A stretch of DNA of 61,350 nucleotides from Treponema sp. GTDB lineage: Bacteria; Spirochaetota; Spirochaetia; Treponematales; Breznakiellaceae. Positions 50,896 through 61,350 of this stretch are shown in pieces (positions within the stretch are counted from its first letter, which is position 1; each line of letters starts with the position of its first letter). The position numbers and the translations under genes are program-made. The stretch is taken from the NCBI GenBank assembly GCA_031257105.1, contig JAIRPG010000132.1, positions 1 through 61,350 on the forward strand, in the 5' to 3' direction. The notes beneath the pieces are model-generated. The model saw only the letters and a program-made list of their open reading frames with translations. It was not told the DNA's origin and ran no database searches.

Positions 50896-52010
50896 AAAAA
50901 GAAAAACGGAGAGGCGAACCGGGAGCAATCGGAATTTTCAGGAGGCTCTGTGCGCTCTTAGGCGTACTCGTCGGCTCGGTACTGGTATTGGGGATCCTTA
51001 TCTTGGCCGTAGCGCGTTACTGTAACGCTCCTCCCGCCTGGCCGCCTGAGGATATTCCTCAAAACAGTATGTTACGGATGGAAGATGACGGTACGGTCTA
51101 TGCGGAGGTGGAGATCCGTAACGGGGAAAGCGCCATGTCGGTAGGGCGGAGGCTGGAAAACGCCGGTCTTATCAAAACCAGGTACTTCTGGAATCTTCTC
51201 GCCCGGTTGGACGATGGGCGTATCAAGGCCGGCGTCTACCGGTTTAAGAAGCCTGTAAGTCAGTTCCAGATTCGTTCTATCCTTGTGGAAGGAAGGCAAG
51301 AACCCCGCCGAGTAACCATACCCGAGGGACTCACGCTATCTAAAACCGCCGCCTTGCTGGAAGAAGGGGAGATCTGCGATGCAAAAGACTTCCTGGCGGC
51401 CGTTCGGGATCCGGATATTATCGGAAAATATCCGGTAAGCGGCCCGACAATGGAAGGTTACTTGTATCCGGACACCTATTTTTTCCCCGTTCCCTATCCG
51501 GCGGATAAGGTAATTGATACAATGGCGAATACTTTTTTCGAACGCCTCAAGGAAATTGCCTCCGAAAGCATCGGGATGGATCCCCGGGAACTCAATAGAA
51601 AAGTGATCCTGGCCTCTATAGTGGAGCGGGAATACCGGGTTCCCGAGGAAGCGCCCCTTATGGCGGGAGTCTTCTACAACCGTCTGGAGATAGGCATGAA
51701 ACTCCAGTCCTGCGCGACAGTAGAATATGTGATCACTGAAATTCAAGGACGCCCCCATCCAACGGTACTCTATGACCGGGATACGGAAATCCAAAATCCC
51801 TTCAATACGTATGTGATGCCGGGCCTGCCGCCGGGTCCAATAGCCTCTCCCGGCGCCGTTGCCCTGAACGCGGCCTTTCATCCCCAGGCCAGCAACTATC
51901 TCTACTTCCGCTTAGCGGATTCCGCTTTAGGAAAACACTATTTTTCTAAAACGTTTGATGAACACATCCGCGCGGCTTCCCTTTATGTCAAAGGGAGCGC
52001 CGTGAATTGA
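50892..52010 (+). CDS. mltG: Endolytic murein transglycosylase MltG
   Basis: MltG cuts nascent glycan strands during wall growth. The 372-residue protein has one N-terminal membrane segment (about 20-42), a LysM-like subdomain and the YceG catalytic domain with the active-site Glu in ILASIVEREYRVPEEA, then GVFYNRLEIGMKLQSCATVE and YVMPGLPPGPIASPG. The start is GTG. It overlaps dnaG by TGATG. Confidence 0.93.
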   Translation: MKKEKRRGEPGAIGIFRRLCALLGVLVGSVLVLGILILAVARYCNAPPAWPPEDIPQNSMLRMEDDGTVYAEVEIRNGESAMSVGRRLENAGLIKTRYFWNLLARLDDGRIKAGVYRFKKPVSQFQIRSILVEGRQEPRRVTIPEGLTLSKTAALLEEGEICDAKDFLAAVRDPDIIGKYPVSGPTMEGYLYPDTYFFPVPYPADKVIDTMANTFFERLKEIASESIGMDPRELNRKVILASIVEREYRVPEEAPLMAGVFYNRLEIGMKLQSCATVEYVITEIQGRPHPTVLYDRDTEIQNPFNTYVMPGLPPGPIASPGAVALNAAFHPQASNYLYFRLADSALGKHYFSKTFDEHIRAASLYVKGSAVN

Positions 52011-53914
52011 TGGCGCATATCGCCGGCGCCACCATTCAGGCACTCAACGATCGGCTTGACGCAGCGGCCGTGGTTGGTGATTATGTGCGCCTGGAAAAAA
52101 GGGGAGGGCAATACTGGGGATGCTGCCCCTTCCATAATGAAAAGACCCCCTCCTTCAAGGTAGATCCAAGCCGGAAACTCTACTATTGTTTCGGCTGCCA
52201 CAAGGGGGGCTCAATCATTGATTTTGTTATGGAGATGGATAAACTGAGCTTCCCTGAAGCGGTAGAAGACCTGGCAAAAAAATCAGGCGTTGAGATTATC
52301 TATGATAGCTCTCATTCGCGGGAACAAGAACGGGATATCGCGGCCCGGAAAGACGAGCTTTATGAGCTTTACCGACGGGTTGCGGGAACCTTTAGCCATA
52401 TTCTTCTGGAGCGGCCGCAAGGGGAAGATGCCCGAACATACCTGGCGGAACGGAAGATCAACCGGGAGATGGTAGAGCGGTTCCGTATGGGATTTGCCCC
52501 GAAAGATCGTTTATGGCTCTTTAATTTTTTGAGCGAGAAGGGCTATTCCGAGACTTTTCTTGCCGAATCGAAGCTTTTTTCCTCCAAATACCCCCGGTGG
52601 GCCTTTTTTTCAAACCGGCTTATGTTTCCTATCGCCGATCGTCAGGGCCGGTTTGTGGCTTTTGGGGGTAGGATTCTTCCTTCAATCGGAGCGCTCGGAG
52701 AAGATGGAGGCCGGAATCCTAAGTATATCAATTCTCTGGAATCAGATATTTATAAAAAAGGGCAGACCTTGTTCGCCGTCGATCTGGCGCTACCGGAGAT
52801 CCGGCGTACCAAAGAAGTCTGTGTCGCCGAAGGCTACATGGATGTTGTAGCCCTCCACCAGGCGGGGGTGAGCAACGCCGTGGCTCCCCTGGGGACAGCC
52901 TTCACCGATGATCAGGCAAAACTCCTCCGGCGATGGGCCGAGCGGGTTAAGCTGATTTTTGACGCCGATGAAGCGGGACAGAACGCGGCGGTAAAGGCTA
53001 TCCTTACCTGCCGAAGAAACGGCCTTGCCGCGTCGGTGGTAGTTCCAGGCGATAAACCGCCGCCGGATTACCTTCCGGCGCGCGGCGGGGAAGGAGGAAT
53101 GTCGGAAGACTTTAAAACGGAAGCGGTTTTTAAAGATCCTGCGGATATTTTAAAAAAATTTGGTCCGGAGGCATTGCGAAAAAGTATTGAATATGTTATA
53201 CTAGATTTTGAGTACCTGTTGCGTCGCGGCAAGAATCTTTTTGACGTTACCACTTCCGAAGGAAAGGCGCGGGCGGCGGCTTATTTATTTCCTTATTTGG
53301 AGACGCTTGATTCAGAAGTCTCCAGGGATACTTTTGTTGGAGAAATAGCCGATGCTCTTGGAATTGAAAGACAGGCTGTTTTAACAGACTACCGTCGTGC
53401 CGGAACCATCCGGACCGGCGTCGATAGAGAGAGGGCGCCGGAGTTCGAGGGAGGTGTTTCCAACGGACGAGGGTCGATTCGTATGAACGATGAGCTTTTT
53501 TTGCTCGCCTCGGTTTTAGCGAATCATGAATTGGTAATAAAGTTACGTTCAACCTTATCGATAGAGGAGATAGAGGATCCCCGGGCCAAGGAATTGTTCA
53601 TTGCCCTTGAGGAATGGTTCAGAAATGATATGCCCGGGATAGACGACCTTTTATCCCGTATTCATGACGAGGCTCTGCGAAATTTTGTTCTTGAGCAGAG
53701 TGTTTCCAAAGCTTTTTCCATAAACCCGGAGATGCTTCTCGATGACGGCATCAAAAGGGTAAAACGGAAACGGCTTGAGCGTAGGCAGTCCGAAATTGTT
53801 ATTGAACTGCGTACGCAAAAACGTGGGGAATCTGGGCGAAGCCTGGAAGATCTCCTTGCGGAAAAAGTGCACATTGATGCCGAAATGCGCAAATTTAAGG
53901 AAGTTAACCCATGA
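52010..53914 (+). CDS. dnaG: DNA primase
   Basis: DnaG makes RNA primers for replication. The 634-residue protein has the CHC2 zinc ribbon (C39, H42, C60, C63 in [12 protein letters not shown] and [10 protein letters not shown]), the catalytic TOPRIM domain ([25 protein letters not shown]) and a C-terminal helicase-interaction region. An insert G-G-E-G-G lies near residue 360. The ATG overlaps the mltG stop. Confidence 0.96.
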   Translation: MAHIAGATIQALNDRLDAAAVVGDYVRLEKRGGQYWGCCPFHNEKTPSFKVDPSRKLYYCFGCHKGGSIIDFVMEMDKLSFPEAVEDLAKKSGVEIIYDSSHSREQERDIAARKDELYELYRRVAGTFSHILLERPQGEDARTYLAERKINREMVERFRMGFAPKDRLWLFNFLSEKGYSETFLAESKLFSSKYPRWAFFSNRLMFPIADRQGRFVAFGGRILPSIGALGEDGGRNPKYINSLESDIYKKGQTLFAVDLALPEIRRTKEVCVAEGYMDVVALHQAGVSNAVAPLGTAFTDDQAKLLRRWAERVKLIFDADEAGQNAAVKAILTCRRNGLAASVVVPGDKPPPDYLPARGGEGGMSEDFKTEAVFKDPADILKKFGPEALRKSIEYVILDFEYLLRRGKNLFDVTTSEGKARAAAYLFPYLETLDSEVSRDTFVGEIADALGIERQAVLTDYRRAGTIRTGVDRERAPEFEGGVSNGRGSIRMNDELFLLASVLANHELVIKLRSTLSIEEIEDPRAKELFIALEEWFRNDMPGIDDLLSRIHDEALRNFVLEQSVSKAFSINPEMLLDDGIKRVKRKRLERRQSEIVIELRTQKRGESGRSLEDLLAEKVHIDAEMRKFKEVNP

Positions 53915-55665
53915 CGGAACAACCGATACCGGATATGGCTCTTGATCCCGCTGTTTTAAAACTGATTGAATACGCAAAAGAAAAGAAAACTCTTTCTTAT
54001 GATGAACTATCTGATTTTTTGCCCGAGTATATCGCCAATTCTGATAAGATTGAGCAGGTATTGGCGCTTCTTGAGGCGAATAATGTACAACTTTTGGAAG
54101 AAGAAAGTCCCGGCGATGACGACGGAGAACCTGAACCCCGAAAAAACCAGGATGTAGAGAAAAAACGCCTGGTATACAGTGATAAGGAATCATCGGTAGA
54201 CGATCCTATCAGGTTATACCTTCGAGAGATCGGCAAGGAAAATTTGCTTACCGCAGAGCAGGAAATAGAACTCTCCAAACAGATGGAAGAGGGGGAGAAT
54301 ATCATCAAGAGGGTGATCAAAAAATCGGGGATGATCATTCCGGAATTTTTCCATATCGCTCAACGGGCTTTCTCTAAAAAAGATCCCCGAGAGCTTAATT
54401 TTTCTAAAAAAGAGATCACCGAATATATGACCGAGCGTCGCCGTTTAAATCAATTCTACAAGGAGACGCTTCGGCTCATCGGGGGGGATCTAAAGAGTTA
54501 CGTTGAACTTAAGCGGAAAGTCATTACCCGGGGAGGTGATATTTTCGAGGATGGGGAACTCAACGAATTTCGGCGGCGGATCTTGGAAGCGATTCAAGCG
54601 GCGGAAATTCACCCTGAGGAAATTACGGGTTTCTCTGAAAAATTCGTTACGGCCGCTAAGAAAATTAAGCGCTACAAAAAGGAACAGGAGCGGATCGAGA
54701 AACGTCTGCGGGTAGCGTCTCTCAAAGAACTGCGAGCTTTGGGTAGAGGGCTTACCATCCGGGAAGAGCGGGAGCGGTTGGAGGATGATCTGGGCTTGAG
54801 TTCCGATGAAATCAAGGAACTTATCCGGCATATCCAAGTTACCGAAAAGAAACTCCGCCAGATGGAATCGGAATTTGAAGAGTCTATTGAGAGCATCAAC
54901 CTTATGGCCAAAGAGATAAGCCGCGGACGGGTTATGATGAAGAACGCCAAAGACCGGCTTATCAAGGCGAACCTGCGTCTGGTTGTATCTATCGCAAAAA
55001 AGTACACCAATAGGGGGCTCCATTTCTTCGACTTGGTTCAAGAAGGAAACATCGGCCTCATCAAAGCGGTGGAGAAATTTGAGTATCAAAAGGGATTCAA
55101 ATTTTCTACCTACGCCACATGGTGGATAAGACAGGCCATTACCCGTTCTATCTCAGATCAGGCTCGAACTATCCGGGTGCCGGTACACATGATCGAGCAG
55201 ATTAACAAGGTGGTCCGTGAATCCCGGCAGCTTATGCAGGTTCTTGGGCGGGAGCCCAATGACGAGGAAATCGCCGAACGCCTCGGCTGGACAGCTCAGC
55301 GAGTAAAATCGGTTAAAAACGTGGCGCGGGAACCTATTTCCCTGGAAACGCCCATCGGAGAGGAGGAAGATTCTCTTTTGGGAGACTTCATTGAAGACAA
55401 AGATGTGGAGAACCCCGCAAGCCAAACCGCTTTTACGCTTCTTCAGGAACAGCTTTCGGGTGTATTAGCCACGCTGCCGGCCCGGGAGCAGGAGGTACTC
55501 AAGATGCGTTTCGGCCTGGACGATGGGTATTCTCTCACTTTGGAAGAAGTGGGGCTCTATTTTGACGTGACGAGGGAACGGATTAGGCAGATTGAGGCCA
55601 AGGCATTACGCCGCCTTCGTCATCCGAAACGGAGCCGCCGCCTGAAAGATTATCTGGATCATTAA
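53911..55665 (+). CDS. rpoD: Primary sigma factor RpoD (sigma-70)
   Basis: The housekeeping sigma factor, 584 residues. It has region 1.1, region 1.2 ([20 protein letters not shown]), a large non-conserved region, region 2 ([38 protein letters not shown]), region 3 and region 4 ([20 protein letters not shown]). It would recognise the TTGACA/TATAAT promoters seen here. It overlaps dnaG by ATGA. Confidence 0.97.
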   Translation: MTEQPIPDMALDPAVLKLIEYAKEKKTLSYDELSDFLPEYIANSDKIEQVLALLEANNVQLLEEESPGDDDGEPEPRKNQDVEKKRLVYSDKESSVDDPIRLYLREIGKENLLTAEQEIELSKQMEEGENIIKRVIKKSGMIIPEFFHIAQRAFSKKDPRELNFSKKEITEYMTERRRLNQFYKETLRLIGGDLKSYVELKRKVITRGGDIFEDGELNEFRRRILEAIQAAEIHPEEITGFSEKFVTAAKKIKRYKKEQERIEKRLRVASLKELRALGRGLTIREERERLEDDLGLSSDEIKELIRHIQVTEKKLRQMESEFEESIESINLMAKEISRGRVMMKNAKDRLIKANLRLVVSIAKKYTNRGLHFFDLVQEGNIGLIKAVEKFEYQKGFKFSTYATWWIRQAITRSISDQARTIRVPVHMIEQINKVVRESRQLMQVLGREPNDEEIAERLGWTAQRVKSVKNVAREPISLETPIGEEEDSLLGDFIEDKDVENPASQTAFTLLQEQLSGVLATLPAREQEVLKMRFGLDDGYSLTLEEVGLYFDVTRERIRQIEAKALRRLRHPKRSRRLKDYLDH

Positions 55666-55682
55666 ATGACAAGGGGATTTGC

Positions 55683-56525
55683 ATGGTAATGGATGAAGTT
55701 TTTGAAAAACTGCGGCTTCTGCAGGATGTTCTTTCCCGTAAGATTGCCTTAGAGCAGGAAGTTCAAGAGATACCAAAATTGTTAACTACTCAAGAAGAAC
55801 TCCTCTCCCGGCTCAAGAAGTCTTTTATCGAGAAAAACATAGACTACGAGCGGGCCAAAACGGCGGAAGGAAAATTCCGAGAGCTTCTCGTTTCGGCGGA
55901 ACAGTCCCGGGAAGGCGCTGAAAAAAATATGGATTCCATCAGTACCCAGCGGGAATATGAGGCCTTGGACAAAGAAATTCGGGATGCCGCTGAAAAAGAA
56001 CAGCAGTACCGTAAGGAACTTCAACGGGAAGAACGGCTCCTGGCGGATTTGGATGAACAGATGAAGCAAAACGCCGATCTCGTTGATCAGCAGGAGCGAG
56101 AACTCGCCGATCGCCGCGCGGGCATTGAGGTAGATATCGCTGAAAAAAATCGGCAAATTAAGGAACTGGATGAGGAAGAACGGAACATCAGCCGGGATCT
56201 TGACCCTGAAGTGCTTTTCAAGTTCGAGCGGATCATCCGAAACAAGATGGGGCGGGGTATCGTAGCCATCAGAGGCGGGGTCTGTACAGGCTGCCACATG
56301 ATTCTGCCGACACAGTTTGCCAACGAAGTGCATTTGGGGAAAGAAATTGTTTTCTGCCCTTACTGTTCCCGGATCCTTTTTTATGAGGAATCGGATCAGG
56401 AGACTGAACAGTACTTCGACAGCGAGGACGCCGGCAGTCTTTCGGATCTGGACGATATGGACGAGGAGGAATACGAAGAAGAGGACGAGGAAGAAGAAAA
56501 GGTTAATATCGATTACGAAGAATGA
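55683..56525 (+). CDS. Coiled-coil protein with C4 zinc ribbon
   Basis: The 280-residue protein is a long coiled coil (about residues 5-175) followed by a zinc ribbon with C-x2-C in GGVCTGCHMILP and C-x2-C in VFCPYCSRILFYEE, then a very acidic tail. It matches the family often annotated as C4-type zinc ribbon proteins (CdsZ in chlamydiae) found near rpoD and rnpB. Function is uncertain; a nucleic-acid or secretion role has been suggested for relatives. Confidence 0.8.
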   Translation: MVMDEVFEKLRLLQDVLSRKIALEQEVQEIPKLLTTQEELLSRLKKSFIEKNIDYERAKTAEGKFRELLVSAEQSREGAEKNMDSISTQREYEALDKEIRDAAEKEQQYRKELQREERLLADLDEQMKQNADLVDQQERELADRRAGIEVDIAEKNRQIKELDEEERNISRDLDPEVLFKFERIIRNKMGRGIVAIRGGVCTGCHMILPTQFANEVHLGKEIVFCPYCSRILFYEESDQETEQYFDSEDAGSLSDLDDMDEEEYEEEDEEEEKVNIDYEE

Positions 56526-56533
56526 AAATAAGA

Positions 56534-57037
<504 letters not shown>

Positions 57038-57052
57038 ATTCGGTCGGCAGCG

Positions 57053-57081
57053 TTGACTTTTTTGATGTAAAAGCATTTAAT
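57053..57081 (+). promoter_or_regulatory. Promoter of the TPR-mre operon
   Basis: TTGACT (57053-57058), 17 nt, TTTAAT (57076-57081), only 12 bp before the ATG at 57094, so the leader would be about five nucleotides. Confidence 0.65.
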
Positions 57082-57093
57082 AAGTAAAGCGGT

Positions 57094-58134
57094 ATGAAGA
57101 GAAGACATTCCCTATCTAATTATGGCGTTCAGGCGCGCCGGAAACAGGTTATCCGCATTGTTACGGCGGTAGGCGCATTTGGTTTTCTCGCAGCGGCGCT
57201 GGTATTTATTTTTATGTTTTGGAAGAATAGGCGCGGGAACGAAAAACAGGAACTGGTAGCAATTTGGGGAGAAGGCGCATATACCCGAACCTTTGAAATG
57301 AGCCGGTCCCGCCTGCAAGAGAAACCTATGGACTATTTTTTGCTTGTCCTCAATGGGTTTTCGGCCTATCAGCTTGCCGTGGCGCAGATCAATAATTCAG
57401 ACACTCAAATCTATATTGACGAATGTATATGGTCCCTTAGAAAGGCTCTTTTGTGTAAAGAAGGTTCTCAGGGCGATTCCCGTATCTACTATGTGCTTGG
57501 AAAGGCGTATTATTACAAGGGAGCAAGTTACGCCGATTTGTCGGTTACCTATCTGGAAGCGGCTCGAAGGGGAGGGTACGAGGCCCAAGATATTCCTGAG
57601 TATCTGGGATTGGCGTATGCTTCCGTCCATGATTATCGAAACAGCGTGGCGGCCTTTTCTCTGGCCTTGGATGCCGGTGCGGAGTCCGGCGCGGAACTTG
57701 TTCCGGCGGCTGATTCATCTAATCCGTTGGAAATCATCTCTACCCGAAATACGAGCTATACCGAGGGGGAGCTTCCGTCTGATTTACTGTTGCTTTCTAT
57801 CGCCCGTTCTTATACGGCGCTGGATGAGTATGACGCGGCAAGGGCATATCTGGTTCGCTGTCTAGAAATATCGAAGGATTCTAACACACGGGTCGCGACC
57901 CGTCTCCTTTTAGGGGAAATTCTCGCGAAGGCCGGTAATAGTTCCGCTGCGGAGTCTCAATATCTTACCATTTTAGAGGAAAACGGCGACTATGCCGACG
58001 CCCACTACCAATTGGGGGAATTATACGCCGCGGAGGGGGACAAATACAAGGCACGGGCCGAATTGCGAAGAGCGCTACGGGTGAATCCCGCTCATGGGCC
58101 GGCCCAGACGCTGCTTACGCGGCTTAATATGTAA
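57094..58134 (+). CDS. TPR-repeat membrane protein upstream of mreB
   Basis: The 346-residue protein has a basic N-terminus, one membrane segment (about 17-44) and about four to five TPR units (for example AYYYKGASYADLSVTYLEAA and YADAHYQLGELYAAEGDKYK). By position, just before mreB, it probably serves the elongation machinery, an inference also suggested by the same order in T. pallidum (from memory). The Shine-Dalgarno sequence is weak. Confidence 0.8.
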   Translation: MKRRHSLSNYGVQARRKQVIRIVTAVGAFGFLAAALVFIFMFWKNRRGNEKQELVAIWGEGAYTRTFEMSRSRLQEKPMDYFLLVLNGFSAYQLAVAQINNSDTQIYIDECIWSLRKALLCKEGSQGDSRIYYVLGKAYYYKGASYADLSVTYLEAARRGGYEAQDIPEYLGLAYASVHDYRNSVAAFSLALDAGAESGAELVPAADSSNPLEIISTRNTSYTEGELPSDLLLLSIARSYTALDEYDAARAYLVRCLEISKDSNTRVATRLLLGEILAKAGNSSAAESQYLTILEENGDYADAHYQLGELYAAEGDKYKARAELRRALRVNPAHGPAQTLLTRLNM

Positions 58135-58167
58135 ACGAAATATCGGGCTTAAAGGCCAGGAGGCGCT

Positions 58168-59196
58168 ATGTTTGGAAGAACTTCTTCCGATATCGGTATT
58201 GATTTAGGAACCTGTAACACTCTTATCTATATAAGGGGAAAGGGTATAGTTATTAACGAGCCGTCTGTAGTGGCTGTTGAGCGGGGAACCAAGAAAGTAA
58301 TAGCCGTTGGCGCCGACGCCAAGCGAATGCTCTGGAAGACGCCGGGAAATATTATCGCGATTCGCCCTATGCGGGACGGAGTGATCGCTGATCTGGAATC
58401 CACGGAAAAGATGATCCGTTACTTTGTTTCTAAAGTATTGCCCCGGTATCGGTTTATTAAGCCCCGTATGGTTATTGGGATTCCTTCGTGTATCACCGAG
58501 GTTGAGCGCCGGGCTGTGGAAGAAAGCGCCTATAAGGCGGGCGCTCGAGAGGTAATGGTCATAGAGGAAAGTCTCGCTGCGGCTATCGGGGCGGATATTC
58601 CTATCTTCGAGCCCGCCGGGCACATGATCTGCGATATTGGCGGGGGAACGACCGAAGTTTCCGTTATTTCGCTGGGGGGTATGGTGGTAACAAACGCCAT
58701 ACGCCTTGGGGGAGACGAATTCGATGAGGCGATTATCAAACATGTCCGTAGCGTTCATAACCTCATCATCGGGGAGCAGATGGCCGAACGCCTCAAGATA
58801 GAGATTGGCAACGCCTCGCCGGACAAGACTATCGAGAAGGTGGAAGTTAAGGGGACAGATGCTATTACCGGGCTTCCCCGGCGGTTGGAGATCGACTCGG
58901 TGGAGATTAGGGAAGCGTTAAAAGATCCTATTCAGCAAATTGTGGATGTAATCAAAGCTACCCTCGGCCAAACCCCGCCCGAATTGGCGGCGGATATTGT
59001 AGAGCGCGGTATTGTTATGACCGGCGGCGGTTCCCTGCTCAAGGGGCTGACCAAGGTTATCCAGAAAGAAACCGGCGTTCCGGTAATTCTTGCCGAGCGG
59101 CCCCTTGACTGTGTCGCGTTGGGGGCGGGGCAATATTTTGAAAATGCCCAAGGTTTTGAAAGCGCTCGAACCATCTACGATAAATTGAACGGATAA
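58168..59196 (+). CDS. mreB: Rod-shape protein MreB
   Basis: This actin-like ATPase forms membrane filaments that guide wall synthesis. The 342-residue protein has the nucleotide-binding [44 protein letters not shown] and [17 protein letters not shown] precedes the start. It heads the mreB-mreC-mreD-pbp2 block. Confidence 0.97.
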   Translation: MFGRTSSDIGIDLGTCNTLIYIRGKGIVINEPSVVAVERGTKKVIAVGADAKRMLWKTPGNIIAIRPMRDGVIADLESTEKMIRYFVSKVLPRYRFIKPRMVIGIPSCITEVERRAVEESAYKAGAREVMVIEESLAAAIGADIPIFEPAGHMICDIGGGTTEVSVISLGGMVVTNAIRLGGDEFDEAIIKHVRSVHNLIIGEQMAERLKIEIGNASPDKTIEKVEVKGTDAITGLPRRLEIDSVEIREALKDPIQQIVDVIKATLGQTPPELAADIVERGIVMTGGGSLLKGLTKVIQKETGVPVILAERPLDCVALGAGQYFENAQGFESARTIYDKLNG

Positions 59197-59199
59197 GCC

Positions 59200-60099
59200 A
59201 TGCGGATAGGGGAGGGGAGAAAACAGAAAAAACGGGGCGGCGCCGCTACGTATCTTTTCGTGGTGCTGGCCTTTATTTCGTTTGCGTTGTTGTTCTTTTC
59301 AACCCGTAGTTTTTTGATTGACTTCCGGAACATAGGCTTATCTGTTTTTTCCGGGGTGAGGGGAGGGGTGTATGGAGTATCTTCTTTTTTTTCCCGCACG
59401 GTTCTTTCTATTCAGGAACTTGCTAAACTCCGTCAGGAATACGCCGAGCTCGTTGAACGAGTTGCCCGATACGAGCAGCTTGAGCGAAGCGCGGCGGAGA
59501 TCCGGCAGGAAAATCACCGCCTCCGGGAACAGTTAGATTTTGCCCAAACGATTCGTTACCGGCATATACCGGCGGAGATAATAGGCCGGGATCCGGATAA
59601 TAACTACTCGGCCTTTGTGATAAACAAGGGAAAGCTGGACGGCGTGATCTATAATATGCCGGTTATCGCTTTCCAAAATGGCGTCCAGGCTCTGGCCGGT
59701 AAAGTAGTGCTGGCCGGACAAATGGAAAGCTTGGTTATGCCTATCTTTGATGTAAGTTCTTTTGTTTCCGCCCGGCTTGCCGAAAGCCGGTATGACGGCC
59801 TTGTGGAAGGGCGGGGTAAACGTGAATATCCGCTGCTGATGCGTCTTATCAATAAGCGGGCGCGGGACGAGATCCGTTTCGGCGATCTCGTCATTACCAG
59901 CGGGTTAGACGGCGTGGTAAAAGGGGCCGTATACCCCGGTGGAATTGTGATCGGGCGGGTAAGCCGGATTCTCTACCAAGAATACGAGACATCTATGGAA
60001 GTAGAACTGGAACCTTCCCTGGATTTTTCTAAGCTTGAATATGTTTTTGTGATCGGCGAAGTTTTAGATGGCGCCGAGGATTGGGGCTCAAATGGCTAA
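59200..60099 (+). CDS. mreC: Rod-shape-determining protein MreC
   Basis: The 299-residue protein has one N-terminal membrane segment (about 17-40), a coiled coil (about 65-110) and two beta-barrel domains with VINKGKLDGVIYNMPVI and DLVITSGLDGVVKGAVYPGG. MreC activates PBP2-RodA in the periplasm. It overlaps mreD by 8 bp. Confidence 0.93.
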   Translation: MRIGEGRKQKKRGGAATYLFVVLAFISFALLFFSTRSFLIDFRNIGLSVFSGVRGGVYGVSSFFSRTVLSIQELAKLRQEYAELVERVARYEQLERSAAEIRQENHRLREQLDFAQTIRYRHIPAEIIGRDPDNNYSAFVINKGKLDGVIYNMPVIAFQNGVQALAGKVVLAGQMESLVMPIFDVSSFVSARLAESRYDGLVEGRGKREYPLLMRLINKRARDEIRFGDLVITSGLDGVVKGAVYPGGIVIGRVSRILYQEYETSMEVELEPSLDFSKLEYVFVIGEVLDGAEDWGSNG

Positions 60100-60598
60100 A
60101 AAAGTTATTTGGGCAACCGTCTTTGCCGTAGTCGCCATTATTCTTCAGTCAACCTTACTTTCCCGTTTGTCTGTTTACATACACGCGGTGCCGGATATAG
60201 CCCTCGTGATACTCGTATTCACCGCCTATGTAAATGGTACGACGACCGGTCAGCTTACGGGGTTTTGTTCCGGGCTGCTTATGGATTTTCTTTCCGCGGC
60301 GCCTTTGGGCCTGAACGCGTTTATTCGTACAATTCTTGGGGCTCTCGGCGGGTTTATGAACGGTTCATTCTTCCTCGATACACTCTTCCTCCCTATGGTT
60401 CTCTGCGCCGGCGCTACGCTGCTCAAGGCGTTACTTCTTTACGCGCTTCATATCTTATTTGCCGGCGAAGTGGCCGCGTACGGTATCACGGAGCCTACGT
60501 TGTGGGTAGAGTTGGTTTTGAATACCCTATCGGCGCCTTTCTTGTTTGCTTTTCTGAAACTCTTTAAACCTTTACTCGCCGAAAGGAGAGAAAGTTAA
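60092..60598 (+). CDS. mreD: Rod-shape-determining protein MreD
   Basis: A 168-residue membrane protein with about five segments, typical of MreD (LTGFCSGLLMDFLSAAPLGL, NTLSAPFLFAFLKLF). Part of the elongasome. The start at 60092 was chosen for GGGG upstream and M-A-K-K-V, although 60068 is possible in frame. The stop overlaps the pbp2 start (TAATG). Confidence 0.88.
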   Translation: MAKKVIWATVFAVVAIILQSTLLSRLSVYIHAVPDIALVILVFTAYVNGTTTGQLTGFCSGLLMDFLSAAPLGLNAFIRTILGALGGFMNGSFFLDTLFLPMVLCAGATLLKALLLYALHILFAGEVAAYGITEPTLWVELVLNTLSAPFLFAFLKLFKPLLAERRES

Positions 60599-61350
60599 TG
60601 CCCGTTCCCTTGGCTCGCGGCGAAGAACGCCCCAAGGGGCGAATCCGGTTACTTCAATTTCTCTTTATCGTGGTTTTTGTTTCCTATACGTTGAGGCTTT
60701 TCAGTATGCAAATCCTCAACGGCGAAAAACACATCATCGATGCCAAGGATATTGCCCGGCGGACGACGGTTATTCCTTCTCAACGGGGGGAGATCTTCGA
60801 CCGCCACTTCAATCAGCCTATGGCGCTCAACACCGATTCTTTTGCCGTGAGCATTACCCCTGCGGAAGTTCCCCGGAAAGAGATGCTCGATCTCTTCGAC
60901 CGGGTAGCGTGGTTTCTCGATATTTCCCGTGAGCAGATTGAGCGGAAGATCCCGCCCAACCTCTATGGTGATTACCGTCCGGTAGAGGTGGCGGTAAACG
61001 TACCTTTTTATGTGGTCGCCGCCTTGGCGGAAAATGTTGATTCTCTACCGGGGCTTTCCTGGCAATCAAAACCCATGCGGAATTACGCGGATACGGGAAG
61101 TCTTTCCCATGTTGTCGGTTATGTAGGGGATATTACCCGGGATGAACTTACCATGCTCTACAACAGGGGCTACCAGCAGGGAGATGTGATAGGCAAAGCA
61201 GGTATCGAGCGGCAATACGATGAACTCCTGCGGGGTAAAGATGGCCGGGAAACTCGTACGGTGGATGTCAAGGGCAGGCGCGTTACCGGGGATTCTAATG
61301 TAGTCCGGGAACCGCCTGAGATGGGGAAGAACCTGGTACTCACCATCGAT
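60598..61350 (+). CDS. mrdA: Penicillin-binding protein 2 (partial, 5' part)
   Basis: The first 251 codons of the elongation transpeptidase, cut by the end of the window. It shows a membrane segment (about 18-38), the PBP dimerisation domain (SQRGEIFDRHFNQPMALN) and YGVIGKAGIERQYDELLRG-like IGKAGIERQYDELLRGKDG. AAGGAGAG is the ribosome-binding site. The transpeptidase domain lies beyond the window. Confidence 0.92.
   Translation, partial: MPVPLARGEERPKGRIRLLQFLFIVVFVSYTLRLFSMQILNGEKHIIDAKDIARRTTVIPSQRGEIFDRHFNQPMALNTDSFAVSITPAEVPRKEMLDLFDRVAWFLDISREQIERKIPPNLYGDYRPVEVAVNVPFYVVAALAENVDSLPGLSWQSKPMRNYADTGSLSHVVGYVGDITRDELTMLYNRGYQQGDVIGKAGIERQYDELLRGKDGRETRTVDVKGRRVTGDSNVVREPPEMGKNLVLTID

Overview
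This 61 kb window looks like chromosomal DNA from a Treponema-like spirochete, possibly of the termite-gut clade (inference). Three things support this. The run mltG-dnaG-rpoD-zinc-ribbon gene-rnpB-TPR gene-mreB-mreC-mreD-pbp2 at 50.9-61.35 kb, and the murB/cysS/ECF sigma cluster at 41-44 kb, match treponemal gene order as I remember it. Many genes overlap by ATGA or TAATG junctions. Several ABC sugar-import operons carry no ATPase gene. No tRNA gene, CRISPR array, transposase or prophage gene was seen.

Layout. 0-9 kb: a sodium:solute symporter, a TPR protein, a membrane LysM protein whose N-terminus resembles an Hsp70 substrate-binding domain, a lytic transglycosylase and FtsK. 9-17 kb: a self-contained efflux operon (adaptor, ABC ATPase, permease, TolC-like channel) followed by a histidine kinase and an NtrC-type regulator. 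A near-consensus sigma-54 promoter lies directly before the first gene, which suggests autoregulation. 17-19 kb: a sugar isomerase/epimerase-like gene and cysK. 19-30.4 kb: an eight-gene carbohydrate-uptake operon made of an NHL-repeat protein, a large DUF5696-type lipoprotein, two permease pairs around a 951-residue solute-binding lipoprotein, and a Yip1-like membrane protein. 30.5-33.8 kb: a second sugar ABC operon whose binding-protein gene is interrupted by a 16-G tract, a strong candidate for phase variation. 33.8-37.9 kb: a DnaJ-domain protein, a phosphoribosyltransferase, RNase HII, alanine racemase and a URO-D-family protein. 38-47.7 kb: a hybrid histidine kinase, murB, cysS, an ECF sigma/anti-sigma operon with two exported proteins, and UMP kinase. 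47.7-61.35 kb: an aminotransferase, a YkgJ-type protein, a metallo-beta-lactamase-fold protein, then the replication, transcription and cell-shape block including RNase P RNA.

Repeats stand out. Three copies of a 37-bp palindrome (16-bp arms) are scattered between genes. Two ABC operons have duplicated translation-start regions. GC-rich short tandem repeats, several with the core TTCCGGCGG, expand linkers in at least six unrelated proteins. Several genes appear to be transcribed with little or no leader, most clearly the divergent pair starting at 34232 and 34334. All functional names come from reading motifs by eye; no database search was possible.
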